Assembly: GCF_002269385.1 (NCBI RefSeq)
Contig: NZ_CP022957.1
Coordinates: 1,297,001-1,361,000, forward strand
Direction of reading: 5' to 3'
From: Maribacter cobaltidurans
Lineage (GTDB): Bacteria; Bacteroidota; Bacteroidia; Flavobacteriales; Flavobacteriaceae
DNA length: 64,000 bases
Shown piece after piece: positions 42,204 through 51,033 of this stretch. A program made the position numbers and the translations under genes. Each line of letters begins with the position of its first letter. Positions within the stretch are counted from its first letter, which is position 1. Below the pieces are notes generated by a model that saw only the letters and a program-made list of their open reading frames with translations, searched no databases and was not told where the DNA came from.

Positions 42204-45200
42204 TTAATCTTCTAACTGAAGCTTATCGGAAGGATTAGTCTTTGAAAGCAACAACGCATTGTTGGAAAAAATCTTGGTACTGGTTTTCATATCTGCATAA
42301 CGGGGATCTTGTACATAGTCCTGTTTTTCCATTTTAATTACCTCGATACTCAAAAAACCGAATTCGCTCACCACCTTACCATAAAACCGATATATACCCT
42401 TGCCCCTAAAATAGTACTTGGCCGCTACGGGCGGAAACAGCACCGTATCAAAAACGGTTCCCTCTTGATCAACCAAGGTGGCAAAGTACATGCGTTTTCC
42501 TGTATGGGTTTTCGTGTTTTTTACCGTTACCAAATAACCATAAATATCGATCCTGTGGTTTAAAAAACGTTCCAGGTCTTTAGCACATCGATTATTCTTA
42601 GGAGGTTTGGCCAATAGCTTGAACGGACTGCACAAACAAAAGCCCAATAATTCCAATTGTGCAAAGGCATCCTCTAGATTATGGGTGTGCAGCTGGGGAA
42701 TCTGAAAATTTTGATGGACTGCAGGAAAGAGCTTGGGATGTTCCAATTTGGCCCCCTTGTTCAAGAACAAGTGCGCCTTCCACAACAATTGATGTTTATT
42801 TGTACCCGTAAATCGGAATGCATCGATACGGATAAGAATACTGATCTGTTCTATGGAAATAACCACACGATCCAAAAAATCTTCCAAAGAAATAAACTTT
42901 CCGGAAAGCATTCTTTCCTTTAGAATACGTTCCGCGACGCGGGTTTCCAAATCCCTTAGACAACCTAGTCCCAAAAAGATAGATTTCCCATAAATGACGT
43001 TACTGTAATTGCTGCTGTTTAAACAGGGAGGATGTATACTCGCACCCAACATACGGGCTTCGTGCACATAGAATTCCGTACGGTAAAATCCACCTCCATT
43101 GTTAAGCACGGCCACCATATACTCCAATGGATAATATGCCCGTAGGAACAATGTCTGATAACTCTCCACGGCGTAAGAGGCCGAATGTCCCTTGGCAAAA
43201 GCATATCCCGCAAAGCTGGCAATCTGCTCCCAAACTTCAAAAATGATACTGTCGGGCTCTCCCTTTTTACGGCAATTATCTATAAACTTTAGGCGTACCT
43301 TCTCAAACTCTTCCCGTGACCGAAACTTTCCGCTCATCCCCCGCCTTAAAACATCGGCTTCGCCCAGATCAAGGTCTGCAAAATGATGCGCTACTTTGAT
43401 CACATCTTCCTGATATACCATTACCCCATAGGTATCCGGCATGATATCCAACATCACAGGATGTGCGTTTTCTTGCGTCCTCCCCTCTTCACGATGTCGT
43501 AATATATATTCCCGCATCATACCACTTTTGGCAACTCCCGGACGGATGATGGAACTGGCAGCGACAAGCCCCAAGTAATTATCCACTTCCAGTTTCTTCA
43601 ACAGCATACGCATGGCCGGGGATTCCACATAAAAACACCCCATACATTGGGCGGTCTTAATCAAACCATTGATTTTTGGGTCTTTTTTAAACCTCTTAAC
43701 ATCATGGATGTCGATGGCCTTGAGTGCATCGGGTCGGTTATATTCAATGATTTGCAAAGCTTCCTTAATCTTGGCCAATCCCCTTTGGCCCAGAATATCA
43801 AATTTATATAGACCTACATCCTCGGAGATGACCATATCAAACTGTGTGGTAGGGTATCCCTTTGGTGGTAGGTGGGTGGCCGAAAAATAGTGTAGCGGTT
43901 TTTGACTGATCAAGATACCCCCGGCATGTATGCTCAAATAATTGGGCATATCCATGATCAAACGACCATATTTGAGCACCAAGCGCGAAACCTCATCCAG
44001 TTGGGAAACGTTATACCTTCCTTCGGAAAGAAATTCTATCTCATCCTTGGGCAATCCAAATACTTTTCCGAGTTCACGGATGACTCCCCTTTCCTTAAAG
44101 GTTACGTACGTTCCCAAAAGTGCTACGTTCTCAAAACGTTCAAAAATATACTCCGTAATCTTTGGACGATCATGATGCGAGAAATCAATATCAAAATCAG
44201 GAGGATTGGCCCGGTACAGGTTTATAAAACGTTCAAAATAAAGATCTAGTTCCATGGGATCCACATCGGTAATCCGAAGTAGGTAGGCTACAATGCTATT
44301 GGCACCGCTACCACGGCCTACATAATACATTCCCTGCCTTCTGGCCTCTGTAACAATATCCCAATTGATCAAAAAGTAGGATACGAAACCCATGCCCTTA
44401 ATAAGTCCCAACTCCTTATTGAGTCTTTCGGTAATACCCTCCCCCCCATCAGGATACCGGTAGGACAGCCCTTCTTGACAGAGACGGTCAATCATTTTTT
44501 CGTCTTCCTCCTTACTTCCCGTATAGGTCTGTAGATTTTGTGGTTTCCTATCCTTTGAAAAATCAAAATGAATGGAACATGATTTCAACAAACCATCCGT
44601 ATTCTCCAGAATAAAGGGGTATTCTGCAAAGGCGGCGGCCAAATTTTCAATGGAGTACATTTTTTCTTCCTCGCTACCTTCTTCGGACTTGTCCAATTTA
44701 CTCAACAGCACATTGTTATCAATAGCCCTTAACAACCTATGGGTGTTAAAATCATTCTTATGCCTAAAAGTCACGGGTTGCTGCACCACCAATTTGTCCT
44801 TTAACCGCAACAACCTTGAAAATGGCAAGCGTCTCAGGTCAGCAATCGATATACCAATAAACTCCTGATCGGAAAAGGAATACATCTCATTACGGAGTAC
44901 CTGCTCAAAAGGGTAAACCACATAGGCATTACTGAATTTTGGTGCAATTGTAGGTAGCTTCCTTTCCTTGTGCAAATGCTCCGATAGAAAATTGTTCAGC
45001 TCCAGATAACCTTCATTGTTTTTGGCAATACCTATAAAGCATGGATCAACCCCATTTCTAAAGTCGATTCCCAACAAGGGTGTCACATCATATTCAGGTG
45101 CCTTCCTCACAAAATTGAGACCTGCGGACGTGTTGTTGATATCCGTAAGCACCAATTTTGTAACCCCGTTCCTTTGCGCCAAATCCAAAAGTTCCGTCTC

Positions 45201-45251
45201 GGAAAAAGTTCCGTAGCGCAGACTGTAATATGTGTGGCAATTCAAATACAA
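42204..45251 (-). CDS. dnaE2: DnaE-type DNA polymerase III alpha subunit, short second copy
   Basis: 1015 residues, shorter than a replicative alpha subunit, and of the kind paired with DinB in Bacteroidota. The N-terminal PHP domain (LNCHTYYSLRYGT, LVLTDINNTSAG) lacks some metal ligands of active PHP domains. The polymerase core includes YYVGRGSGANSIVAYLLRITDVDP, the catalytic NPPDFDIDFSHHDR, and FAKGHSASYAVESYQTLFLRAYYPLEYM. An OB-fold (IDIYGYLVTVKNTKTHTG) is near the end. It probably supports mutagenic or damage-tolerant synthesis. The start is TTG; an in-frame stop lies 4 codons upstream. A low-complexity stretch separates it from dinB. Confidence 0.92.
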   Translation of the reverse strand: MYLNCHTYYSLRYGTFSETELLDLAQRNGVTKLVLTDINNTSAGLNFVRKAPEYDVTPLLGIDFRNGVDPCFIGIAKNNEGYLELNNFLSEHLHKERKLPTIAPKFSNAYVVYPFEQVLRNEMYSFSDQEFIGISIADLRRLPFSRLLRLKDKLVVQQPVTFRHKNDFNTHRLLRAIDNNVLLSKLDKSEEGSEEEKMYSIENLAAAFAEYPFILENTDGLLKSCSIHFDFSKDRKPQNLQTYTGSKEEDEKMIDRLCQEGLSYRYPDGGEGITERLNKELGLIKGMGFVSYFLINWDIVTEARRQGMYYVGRGSGANSIVAYLLRITDVDPMELDLYFERFINLYRANPPDFDIDFSHHDRPKITEYIFERFENVALLGTYVTFKERGVIRELGKVFGLPKDEIEFLSEGRYNVSQLDEVSRLVLKYGRLIMDMPNYLSIHAGGILISQKPLHYFSATHLPPKGYPTTQFDMVISEDVGLYKFDILGQRGLAKIKEALQIIEYNRPDALKAIDIHDVKRFKKDPKINGLIKTAQCMGCFYVESPAMRMLLKKLEVDNYLGLVAASSIIRPGVAKSGMMREYILRHREEGRTQENAHPVMLDIMPDTYGVMVYQEDVIKVAHHFADLDLGEADVLRRGMSGKFRSREEFEKVRLKFIDNCRKKGEPDSIIFEVWEQIASFAGYAFAKGHSASYAVESYQTLFLRAYYPLEYMVAVLNNGGGFYRTEFYVHEARMLGASIHPPCLNSSNYSNVIYGKSIFLGLGCLRDLETRVAERILKERMLSGKFISLEDFLDRVVISIEQISILIRIDAFRFTGTNKHQLLWKAHLFLNKGAKLEHPKLFPAVHQNFQIPQLHTHNLEDAFAQLELLGFCLCSPFKLLAKPPKNNRCAKDLERFLNHRIDIYGYLVTVKNTKTHTGKRMYFATLVDQEGTVFDTVLFPPVAAKYYFRGKGIYRFYGKVVSEFGFLSIEVIKMEKQDYVQDPRYADMKTSTKIFSNNALLLSKTNPSDKLQLED

Positions 45252-45572
45252 GGGACAAATTCAAGTTTAAGTATTAAGTTCAAAGTTTCTGGTTTCTGGT
45301 TTTTCGTTGTTCGTTGTTGGTTGTTGGTTGTTGGTTGTTGGCAAAAAAACACAAGTTCAAGTTCAAGTGTTAAGTTCAAAGTTTCAGGTTTCTGGTGCTA
45401 GCCAAGCAAAAACATTGTTTCACTTCCTCACTATTTCCTTAAAAGTTCAAGTATCAAGTTCAAATTCAAATTCAAATTCAAATTCAAAAACTACTGGTTG
45501 TTGGCTGTTCGTTGTTGGTAATCAATAACATCTATTTCTAAAAACTAACAACTAAAAACCAATAACTAATTT
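45252..45572. repeat. Low-complexity tandem-repeat spacer between dinB and dnaE
   Basis: Contains four tandem GTTGTTG heptamers (45313-45340), five TTCAAA hexamers (45459-45488), several scattered copies of AAGTTCAAG and of TTTCTGGTTTCTGGT-like sequence, and GTTGTTGG variants near 45497-45520. No coding frame is credible. It occupies the whole gap and reaches the start of dnaE, so it must contain any ribosome binding site for that gene. Slippage could change spacing or expression. Confidence 0.85.
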
Positions 45573-46787
45573 TTACTGTTTCCGATGCGCCAATACAATC
45601 GGTGGCCGACCATCGAACGGATTGTGCATGCGCCCAATAGTATTTTTTCCCATGGCGGAAGCTCTGACGATACTTTTTTCCCCAAAACGATTTCTGATAT
45701 GGTCCATGGCATGATATAGGTTCAACCGTTCCTCGGTATCGTCAAAAAGATTGATCTGATAATTTCCCGATACCAAATGACTGAACCTAATTCCTATCAG
45801 TCGCACCAACAACCTTCGATTGTACAATATCCGGAACAGTTCCAAGATTTTGGGAATCAAGATATGGTCTGCACTGGTATAGGGTATCCGTAGCTGTTTG
45901 GAGTAGGTATTGAAATCCGAATAGCGAATTTTTACCGTAATGCAGGCCGTTAATTTTTCTCCCCTACGAAGCTGATAGGCCAGATTCTCCGTCATGGCAA
46001 TAAGAATCCCCTTTAATTTTATTACATCTATGGTATCCCGATCAAAAGTACGCTCCGTAGAGATAGACTTGCGATCACAAAACGGAATGACAGGGGTATC
46101 GTCTATACCATTGGCCCTGTTCCAAATTACCGTGCCATTTTTACCTAGTACGCGCTGCATTATATCCATAGGCATTTCCTGTATAGTGCGTATCTGGCGT
46201 AAACCTAAATTCCTAAGCGTTTGATAGGTCTTATCGCCTACCATGGGAATCTTTTTTATGGACAGGGGAGCCAAAAAGGGCTTTTCCAGGCCATAATCTA
46301 TTTTTAATTGATTGTTGGGCTTCGCCTCGTTGGTAGCCACTTTGGAGACCACTTTGTTCACAGATAGGCCAAAGGAAATGGGAAGTCCGGTTTCTTTGGT
46401 AATTCTATGCCGCAATTCCGAGGCATATTTATAGGCACCAAAAAAGCGGTCCATCCCTGTAAGATCCGCATAAAATTCATCGATGCTGGACTTTTCAAAA
46501 AGGGGTACGCTTTCCTTGATAATACCGGTGACCACATCTGAAAATTGACTATAAGTGCCCGCATTTCCCCTAATCTGTACCGCTTCAGGGCAAAGTTCCT
46601 TGGCCATTTTCATGGGCATCCCGGAATGCACACCATATCCACGGGTCTCATAACTACACGCCGCTACCACGCCACGGTCGCTCAGCCCGCCCACGAGAAT
46701 CGGCTTTTTCAGCAGTTTACTGTCCAGTCTGCGCTCTACGGATACAAAAAACGTATCCAAATCTAAATGTAAAATAGTCTTGTCCAT
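45573..46787 (-). CDS. dinB: DNA polymerase IV / Y-family polymerase
   Basis: 404 residues with all Y-family parts: catalytic ILHLDLDTFFVSVERR at the start, KPILVGG, AACSYETRGYGVHSGMPMKMAKELCP, the second acidic motif SSIDEFYADLTGMDRFFG (near 100), GLPISFGLSVNKVVSKVATNEAKP, helix-hairpin-helix IKKIPMVGDKTYQTLRNLGLRQI, and a little-finger domain (GEKLTACITVKIRY, RLLVRLIGIRFSHL). Translesion synthesis. It heads the dinB-dnaE pair on the minus strand; two palindromes of the form TGGA-N5-TCCA lie 30-60 bp upstream and may be a damage-response operator. Confidence 0.95.
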   Translation of the reverse strand: MDKTILHLDLDTFFVSVERRLDSKLLKKPILVGGLSDRGVVAACSYETRGYGVHSGMPMKMAKELCPEAVQIRGNAGTYSQFSDVVTGIIKESVPLFEKSSIDEFYADLTGMDRFFGAYKYASELRHRITKETGLPISFGLSVNKVVSKVATNEAKPNNQLKIDYGLEKPFLAPLSIKKIPMVGDKTYQTLRNLGLRQIRTIQEMPMDIMQRVLGKNGTVIWNRANGIDDTPVIPFCDRKSISTERTFDRDTIDVIKLKGILIAMTENLAYQLRRGEKLTACITVKIRYSDFNTYSKQLRIPYTSADHILIPKILELFRILYNRRLLVRLIGIRFSHLVSGNYQINLFDDTEERLNLYHAMDHIRNRFGEKSIVRASAMGKNTIGRMHNPFDGRPPIVLAHRKQ

Positions 46788-46814
46788 TCTTAAACCGAAA
46801 AAGGAAGACTAATT

Positions 46815-46848
46815 TATGGAATAAATCCATATTATTGGAAATATTCCA
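46815..46848. promoter_or_regulatory. Tandem TGGA-N5-TCCA palindromes upstream of dinB
   Basis: TATGGAATAAATCCATA (46815-46831) and TGGAAATATTCCA (46836-46848) share the form TGGA-N5-TCCA, with centres 19 bp apart, about two helix turns. They lie between divergent dinB (minus) and the DUF1080 gene (plus). Position and symmetry suggest a repressor site such as a LexA/S24-type regulator, but the site has not been matched to a known motif. Confidence 0.55.
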
Positions 46849-46915
46849 TTTTTATTTTACATCATTTCATAGAGAATATGATTACTTTTAAAAACCATTC
46901 CAAAAATTGAAAAAA

Positions 46916-47737
46916 ATGATGAAACCTATCGCGTTTCTTTGCAAAGGTCTTTTGCTTACCGCTTTTATCTGTTTCACCAGTTGTAAGGACAATAAAAAAG
47001 AGGTTGAAAAAACTATCTCGGAACAACCCAAAGACCAATGGATATCTATTTTCAATGGTGAAAATCTTAACGGTTGGACCATGAAGATAAACGGATACCC
47101 GTTAGGGGAGAATTTTGGAAACACCTTTAGGGTAGAAGACAGCATCTTAAAAATACGTTATGACGGATACGGACCCGAATTTGGCGAGCGCTTCGGCGCA
47201 CTTTTCTATGATGAGGAACTGTCCAATTATAGATTAAAAGTAGAGTATCGATTTGTGGGCGAAACCGCTCCCGGTGCTCCCGAGTGGGGCTATAAGGACA
47301 GCGGGGTACAGATACATACCCAACCGCCCAATACCGTACAATTGAACCAAGGCTTCCCCATTTGCCTAGAATACAATCTACATGGTGGCAATGGAACCGA
47401 GGACAGACCATTGGGCGCTATTTGCGGTATTGGAATGAAGATAGAAATAGACGGGGTGCGAAGCGACCTGTTCTGCAATCCGGCCAAAGTCCCCAAAACG
47501 TTTCATGGTGACCAATGGGTTACCGCTGAGATCGATGTACGGGACGGAAAAATGAAGCATTTTGTAAACGGGGAAGAAATCATGAGCTACGCCAATCCCG
47601 TGTACGACCCGGAAAATGAATTTGCCCAGACCTTTATCAAGGAGGGTGATTCCACGGTAAAAAGCGGATATATTTCCCTGCAGTCCAACAGCCATCCCAT
47701 TGATTTTAGGAAAATAGAATTATTACCCTATAACTAG
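46916..47737 (+). CDS. DUF1080 (3-keto-disaccharide hydrolase-like) lipoprotein
   Basis: 273 residues from the ATG at 46916 (an in-frame TTG at 46907 is less likely). Lipoprotein signal LLLTAFICFTSCKDNKK. The DUF1080 jelly-roll is recognisable by WISIFNGENLNGWTMK, YRLKVEYRF, DSGVQIHTQPP, ICLEYNLHGGNG, WVTAEIDVRDGKMKHFVNGEEIMSY and GYISLQSNSHPIDFRKIELLP. Some family members hydrolyse or eliminate 3-keto-glycosides. It is followed within 17 bp by a 2-hydroxyacid dehydrogenase and, opposite, a Gfo/Idh/MocA oxidoreductase, fitting a small oxidative sugar pathway. Confidence 0.88.
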   Translation: MMKPIAFLCKGLLLTAFICFTSCKDNKKEVEKTISEQPKDQWISIFNGENLNGWTMKINGYPLGENFGNTFRVEDSILKIRYDGYGPEFGERFGALFYDEELSNYRLKVEYRFVGETAPGAPEWGYKDSGVQIHTQPPNTVQLNQGFPICLEYNLHGGNGTEDRPLGAICGIGMKIEIDGVRSDLFCNPAKVPKTFHGDQWVTAEIDVRDGKMKHFVNGEEIMSYANPVYDPENEFAQTFIKEGDSTVKSGYISLQSNSHPIDFRKIELLPYN

Positions 47738-47753
47738 CCCAAAAACTACAACT

Positions 47754-48713
47754 ATGAAGGTATTGGTTTCCTTGAACTTCCCCCCCTTATGTATAGAAAT
47801 GCTTAAAAAAGAAGGGTTGGATGTTACTGTTTGGACGAATGATATCCCCATGACCAGGGAACAGCTCATCCAAGCCACCCAGGAACACGATATACTATTA
47901 TCCTCTAGTATTTATGCGTTGGATGCCGATTTTCTAGAACGGAATAAACATCTGAAGCTTATTTCCCAATTTGCCGTAGGTTATAACAATATCGATTTGA
48001 AAAAAGCGGCAGAGCTTGGTATTCCGGTTACCAATACCCCAAATGCCATGACCGATGCTACCGCCGATATCGCTTTTGGACTGATGTTGGCCGTCTCCAG
48101 AAAAATGTTCTACATGCATAAGACCATCATATCCGGAAATTGGGGACATTTTAGGCCACAAGCCAATTTAGGCATGGAGCTCAAGGGAAAAACTGTAGGC
48201 ATTTTTGGAATGGGACGAATAGGAAGCGAATTCGCCAAACGTTGCCGCGGGGCCTATGACATGAAAGTCATTTATCATAACAGGACACCCAACCCAGAGA
48301 TGGAAAAAGAGCTGAATGCCAGCTACGTATCCTTTGAGGAATTATTGAAGCAAAGCGATGTACTATCCGTTCATGCCGGGCTTTCAAATGAAACAAAGGG
48401 ATTGTTCAATGCCGATGCCTTTTCCAAAATGAAACCTTCGGCCATTTTTATAAATACTGCCAGAGGAGGGATCCACAATGAGAAAAGCCTCATCGAGGCT
48501 TTACAAAGCCATCTCATTTGGGGTGCGGGTCTGGATGTTACCAATCCCGAGCCCATGAAAAAGGACAATCCCTTGCTAAATATGGAAAACGTTGCGGTAA
48601 CCCCACACATAGGTTCCGCAACCGTTGAAGCTCGCAACGAAATGTCCAGATTGGCAGCTTTGAACATCATTCAATTTTCAAAAGGGGAGCCATTGACAAA
48701 CTTGGTTCGCTAA
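47754..48713 (+). CDS. D-2-hydroxyacid dehydrogenase (glyoxylate/hydroxypyruvate reductase-like)
   Basis: 319 residues, NAD(P)-dependent. Substrate-domain start MKVLVSLNFPPLCIEMLKKEGLDV; FAVGYNNIDLKKAAELGIPVTNTP; nucleotide-binding GKTVGIFGMGRIGSEFAKRC (G-x-G-x2-G, near residues 150-165); catalytic R in INTARGGIHNEKSLI, E in GLDVTNPEP, and H in VTPHIGSATVEARNEMS. This most resembles GhrB-type glyoxylate/hydroxypyruvate reductases. Cytoplasmic. Cotranscribed with the DUF1080 gene; exact substrate unknown. Confidence 0.9.
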   Translation: MKVLVSLNFPPLCIEMLKKEGLDVTVWTNDIPMTREQLIQATQEHDILLSSSIYALDADFLERNKHLKLISQFAVGYNNIDLKKAAELGIPVTNTPNAMTDATADIAFGLMLAVSRKMFYMHKTIISGNWGHFRPQANLGMELKGKTVGIFGMGRIGSEFAKRCRGAYDMKVIYHNRTPNPEMEKELNASYVSFEELLKQSDVLSVHAGLSNETKGLFNADAFSKMKPSAIFINTARGGIHNEKSLIEALQSHLIWGAGLDVTNPEPMKKDNPLLNMENVAVTPHIGSATVEARNEMSRLAALNIIQFSKGEPLTNLVR

Positions 48714-48761
48714 ATCAATTCAACGATATATTTCCAATTAGCTTGGTTATATGGACGGTTG

Positions 48762-49874
48762 TTAAATATTGATTTCAACCTTATCACCAGTCTTTGCCGC
48801 TTTGAAAATGGCATCGATGATTTTCATATCCTTAACTCCTTCCTCACCGTCCACCGGTACAATAGGTTGTTTTCCATTGAAAATCAGTTCCGCCATCCCG
48901 TCCATTTGTAAGGTTTGGTGTGTTACATGAGGTTGAGTCAATTCTCCCTTATGGGTACGCCCTTGGATGGGCCCATACCCAGTGGATGGTTTCATCTCCA
49001 TCCATCCTTTGGAGCCGGTCATAAAGAAACGGTCCAGATTATTCATATTATAGGTAGATAGACAATTGGCCACGGCACCACTGGGAAAACCCATCTGAAA
49101 TTGTATGGTCTCGTCCACTCCTTCCTTAAATTTAACAGGGTCAGTTTTGGTTTCTTGTGCGGTCACCCATATTGGATCTTCACCTAGGATATATCTTGCA
49201 CCATTAATAGAGTAAATTCCAATATCCATCATCGCACCGCCACCGGCAAGTTCCTTATCTAATCTCCATTGCGTTGGGTCTCCGATTACAAATCCGGACT
49301 GACCTTGAAAAAACTTGGGCTGACCAAATTTGTCATCCTTGCGCATTTGGATAACATGTACCGTTTTAGGCTCAAAATGCATCCGATAACCGATCAATAA
49401 CTTAACGTTCGCCGCCTTGCAGGCATCCACCATTTTCTGACCTTCCTCGGCATTGATTCCCATAGGTTTTTCACAAATGACATGTTTACCGGCTCTTGCA
49501 ACTCGAATCGTCTGTTCGCAATGTAGACCGTTAGGTGTAATGACATACACCGCATCTATATCGTCATTATCCTTTATGGCATCAAAATTTTCATAATTGT
49601 AACAGTTCTTTTTAGGAATACCGTATTTGGATTGCCAATCGGTAATTTTAGATGGGGTGCCGCTAATAACACCTACCAATTTAGCCTTTTTGCAATCTTG
49701 CATAGCCTCTGCCACCCGTGTGCCGTAACTCCCCAAGCCCATAATGGCCACCCTTAGCATAGGGCCCTCGTAGATTTCCTTTGGCGAGGCCAAAAGACTC
49801 GTGGGATTACTCAATAATGACACCCCTATGGATGAAATTGCGATATTTTCCAAAAATTTTCTTCTCGTTGCCAT
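48762..49874 (-). CDS. Gfo/Idh/MocA family oxidoreductase with Tat-like signal
   Basis: 370 residues. It begins MATRRKFLENIAISSIGVSLL, a twin-arginine (RRKFL) signal, so the enzyme is probably exported folded with its cofactor. Rossmann motif VAIMGLGSYGTRVAEAM, then YVITPNGLHCEQTIRVARAGKHVICEKPMG with the family EKP lysine, and GGGAMMDIGIYSINGARYILGEDP. Related exported members oxidise sugars or remove N-acetylgalactosamine; the substrate here is open. It converges on the 2-hydroxyacid dehydrogenase gene. Confidence 0.92.
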   Translation of the reverse strand: MATRRKFLENIAISSIGVSLLSNPTSLLASPKEIYEGPMLRVAIMGLGSYGTRVAEAMQDCKKAKLVGVISGTPSKITDWQSKYGIPKKNCYNYENFDAIKDNDDIDAVYVITPNGLHCEQTIRVARAGKHVICEKPMGINAEEGQKMVDACKAANVKLLIGYRMHFEPKTVHVIQMRKDDKFGQPKFFQGQSGFVIGDPTQWRLDKELAGGGAMMDIGIYSINGARYILGEDPIWVTAQETKTDPVKFKEGVDETIQFQMGFPSGAVANCLSTYNMNNLDRFFMTGSKGWMEMKPSTGYGPIQGRTHKGELTQPHVTHQTLQMDGMAELIFNGKQPIVPVDGEEGVKDMKIIDAIFKAAKTGDKVEINI

Positions 49875-50059
49875 AGTTAAGTTGTTTTAGTCAATCTTAT
49901 AAAAATAGTGTTTTCCATACACATAATACTACTGTCAGTCAATTATGAAGAACAAATATGTGGGTTTTAGAGATTAGAATGATTCCATCCAACATTTTAG
50001 AATAAAAGGCGTTATCATAAAAATCAATACTTTTTATAGTTTTATTAATTGATGAAAAA

Positions 50060-50971
50060 ATGATTTCCCCCTTACAGTCCTTTTTTATGAAATCCCACCT
50101 GATTATATTTTTTATTTTTTTTAGCCTAAAATTCGGTTTTTGTCAAGGAGAAAAGTCACGAATTCAAATTACAAACCCTTCTCAGGCTACTGTTTGGAAC
50201 ATACCACAGGAAGTTTCCTTGGAGTGGACTACAGAAAATATTGGCCCAGAAAAATCCATTCGATTTTTTCTTGTAAGAAATGAAATGGTCGTTCAAGAAC
50301 TGGGGTCTTTCAAAAATACGGGTAGCGCCATTGGGATTGAACTTGCCAAAAACATTGGTTCCGGAAATCAATACCAAGTGGTGGGCATAGAATTGTTTCC
50401 GGACGATAAGTACAATATTGCAAAATTCGTAACCCCTTTCTTTTCCATTACCAACAAAGCATCTGATGAACGGAAAAAAAAGCATCAGATGGCCGAGGAA
50501 GCAAAAAGAGGACTTACGAAAAAAGAAAGGAAAAGGAATAGGAAAGAAAAGAAGGAACCGGTTCAGACTTTAAGCACTGTACCCACCGAGGAAAGCCCCA
50601 AGCCCAAACCTTCAATGAGGGAACAGTTCGATGGTCGAAAAATTTCCTATACCGAAGAACTATCGTTCAGCAATGAAAACATAACGATTAAAATTTGGGA
50701 CCATGGAAGGCAGGACGGGGACATTGTATCCATATACCTAAACGGTTCCCCGGTTGTATCCAAACACTATTTGACCTATTACAAGCGGGAATTTAAGGTG
50801 AAGCTGAACCCTAATAAATCCAACGACCTGTTCCTCTACGCACACAATTTGGGCGATGCCCCGCCAAATACGGTTTCGGTTGAAATTTCGGATGGAACAA
50901 AGTCGGAAAATTTAATCCTGAATTCAGATCTTCAGAGTTGTGAGGCTGTTATGATTAGTGTGAATAAGTAA
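50060..50971 (+). CDS. Secreted protein, unknown, with two beta domains
   Basis: 303 residues; the ATG at 50087 (MKSHLIIFFIFFSLKFGFCQ) is an equally good start and begins the signal peptide directly. The first domain (ITNPSQATVWNIPQEVSLEWTTENIGPEKSIRFFLVRN) resembles the Kre9/KNH-like fold seen in surface proteins. A very basic, lysine-rich linker (KKERKRNRKEKKE, about residues 150-165) follows. The C-terminal domain SFSNENITIKIWDHGRQDGDIVSIYLNGSPV...LYAHNLGDAPPNTVSVEI is a module found in secreted Flavobacteriia proteins. No catalytic motif. Probably envelope-associated. Confidence 0.7.
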   Translation: MISPLQSFFMKSHLIIFFIFFSLKFGFCQGEKSRIQITNPSQATVWNIPQEVSLEWTTENIGPEKSIRFFLVRNEMVVQELGSFKNTGSAIGIELAKNIGSGNQYQVVGIELFPDDKYNIAKFVTPFFSITNKASDERKKKHQMAEEAKRGLTKKERKRNRKEKKEPVQTLSTVPTEESPKPKPSMREQFDGRKISYTEELSFSNENITIKIWDHGRQDGDIVSIYLNGSPVVSKHYLTYYKREFKVKLNPNKSNDLFLYAHNLGDAPPNTVSVEISDGTKSENLILNSDLQSCEAVMISVNK

Positions 50972-51033
50972 AGGGGAACTTACAGGTTTATTCACCTTTA
51001 TAAATTAAATAAGTAAGGTTTAGTGTAATTAAA

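Noticed and set aside
45174..45528. Two frames of 73-75 codons between dnaE and dinB
   Set aside because: They translate tandem low-complexity repeats (poly SN/VGCWL) and have no family signal.
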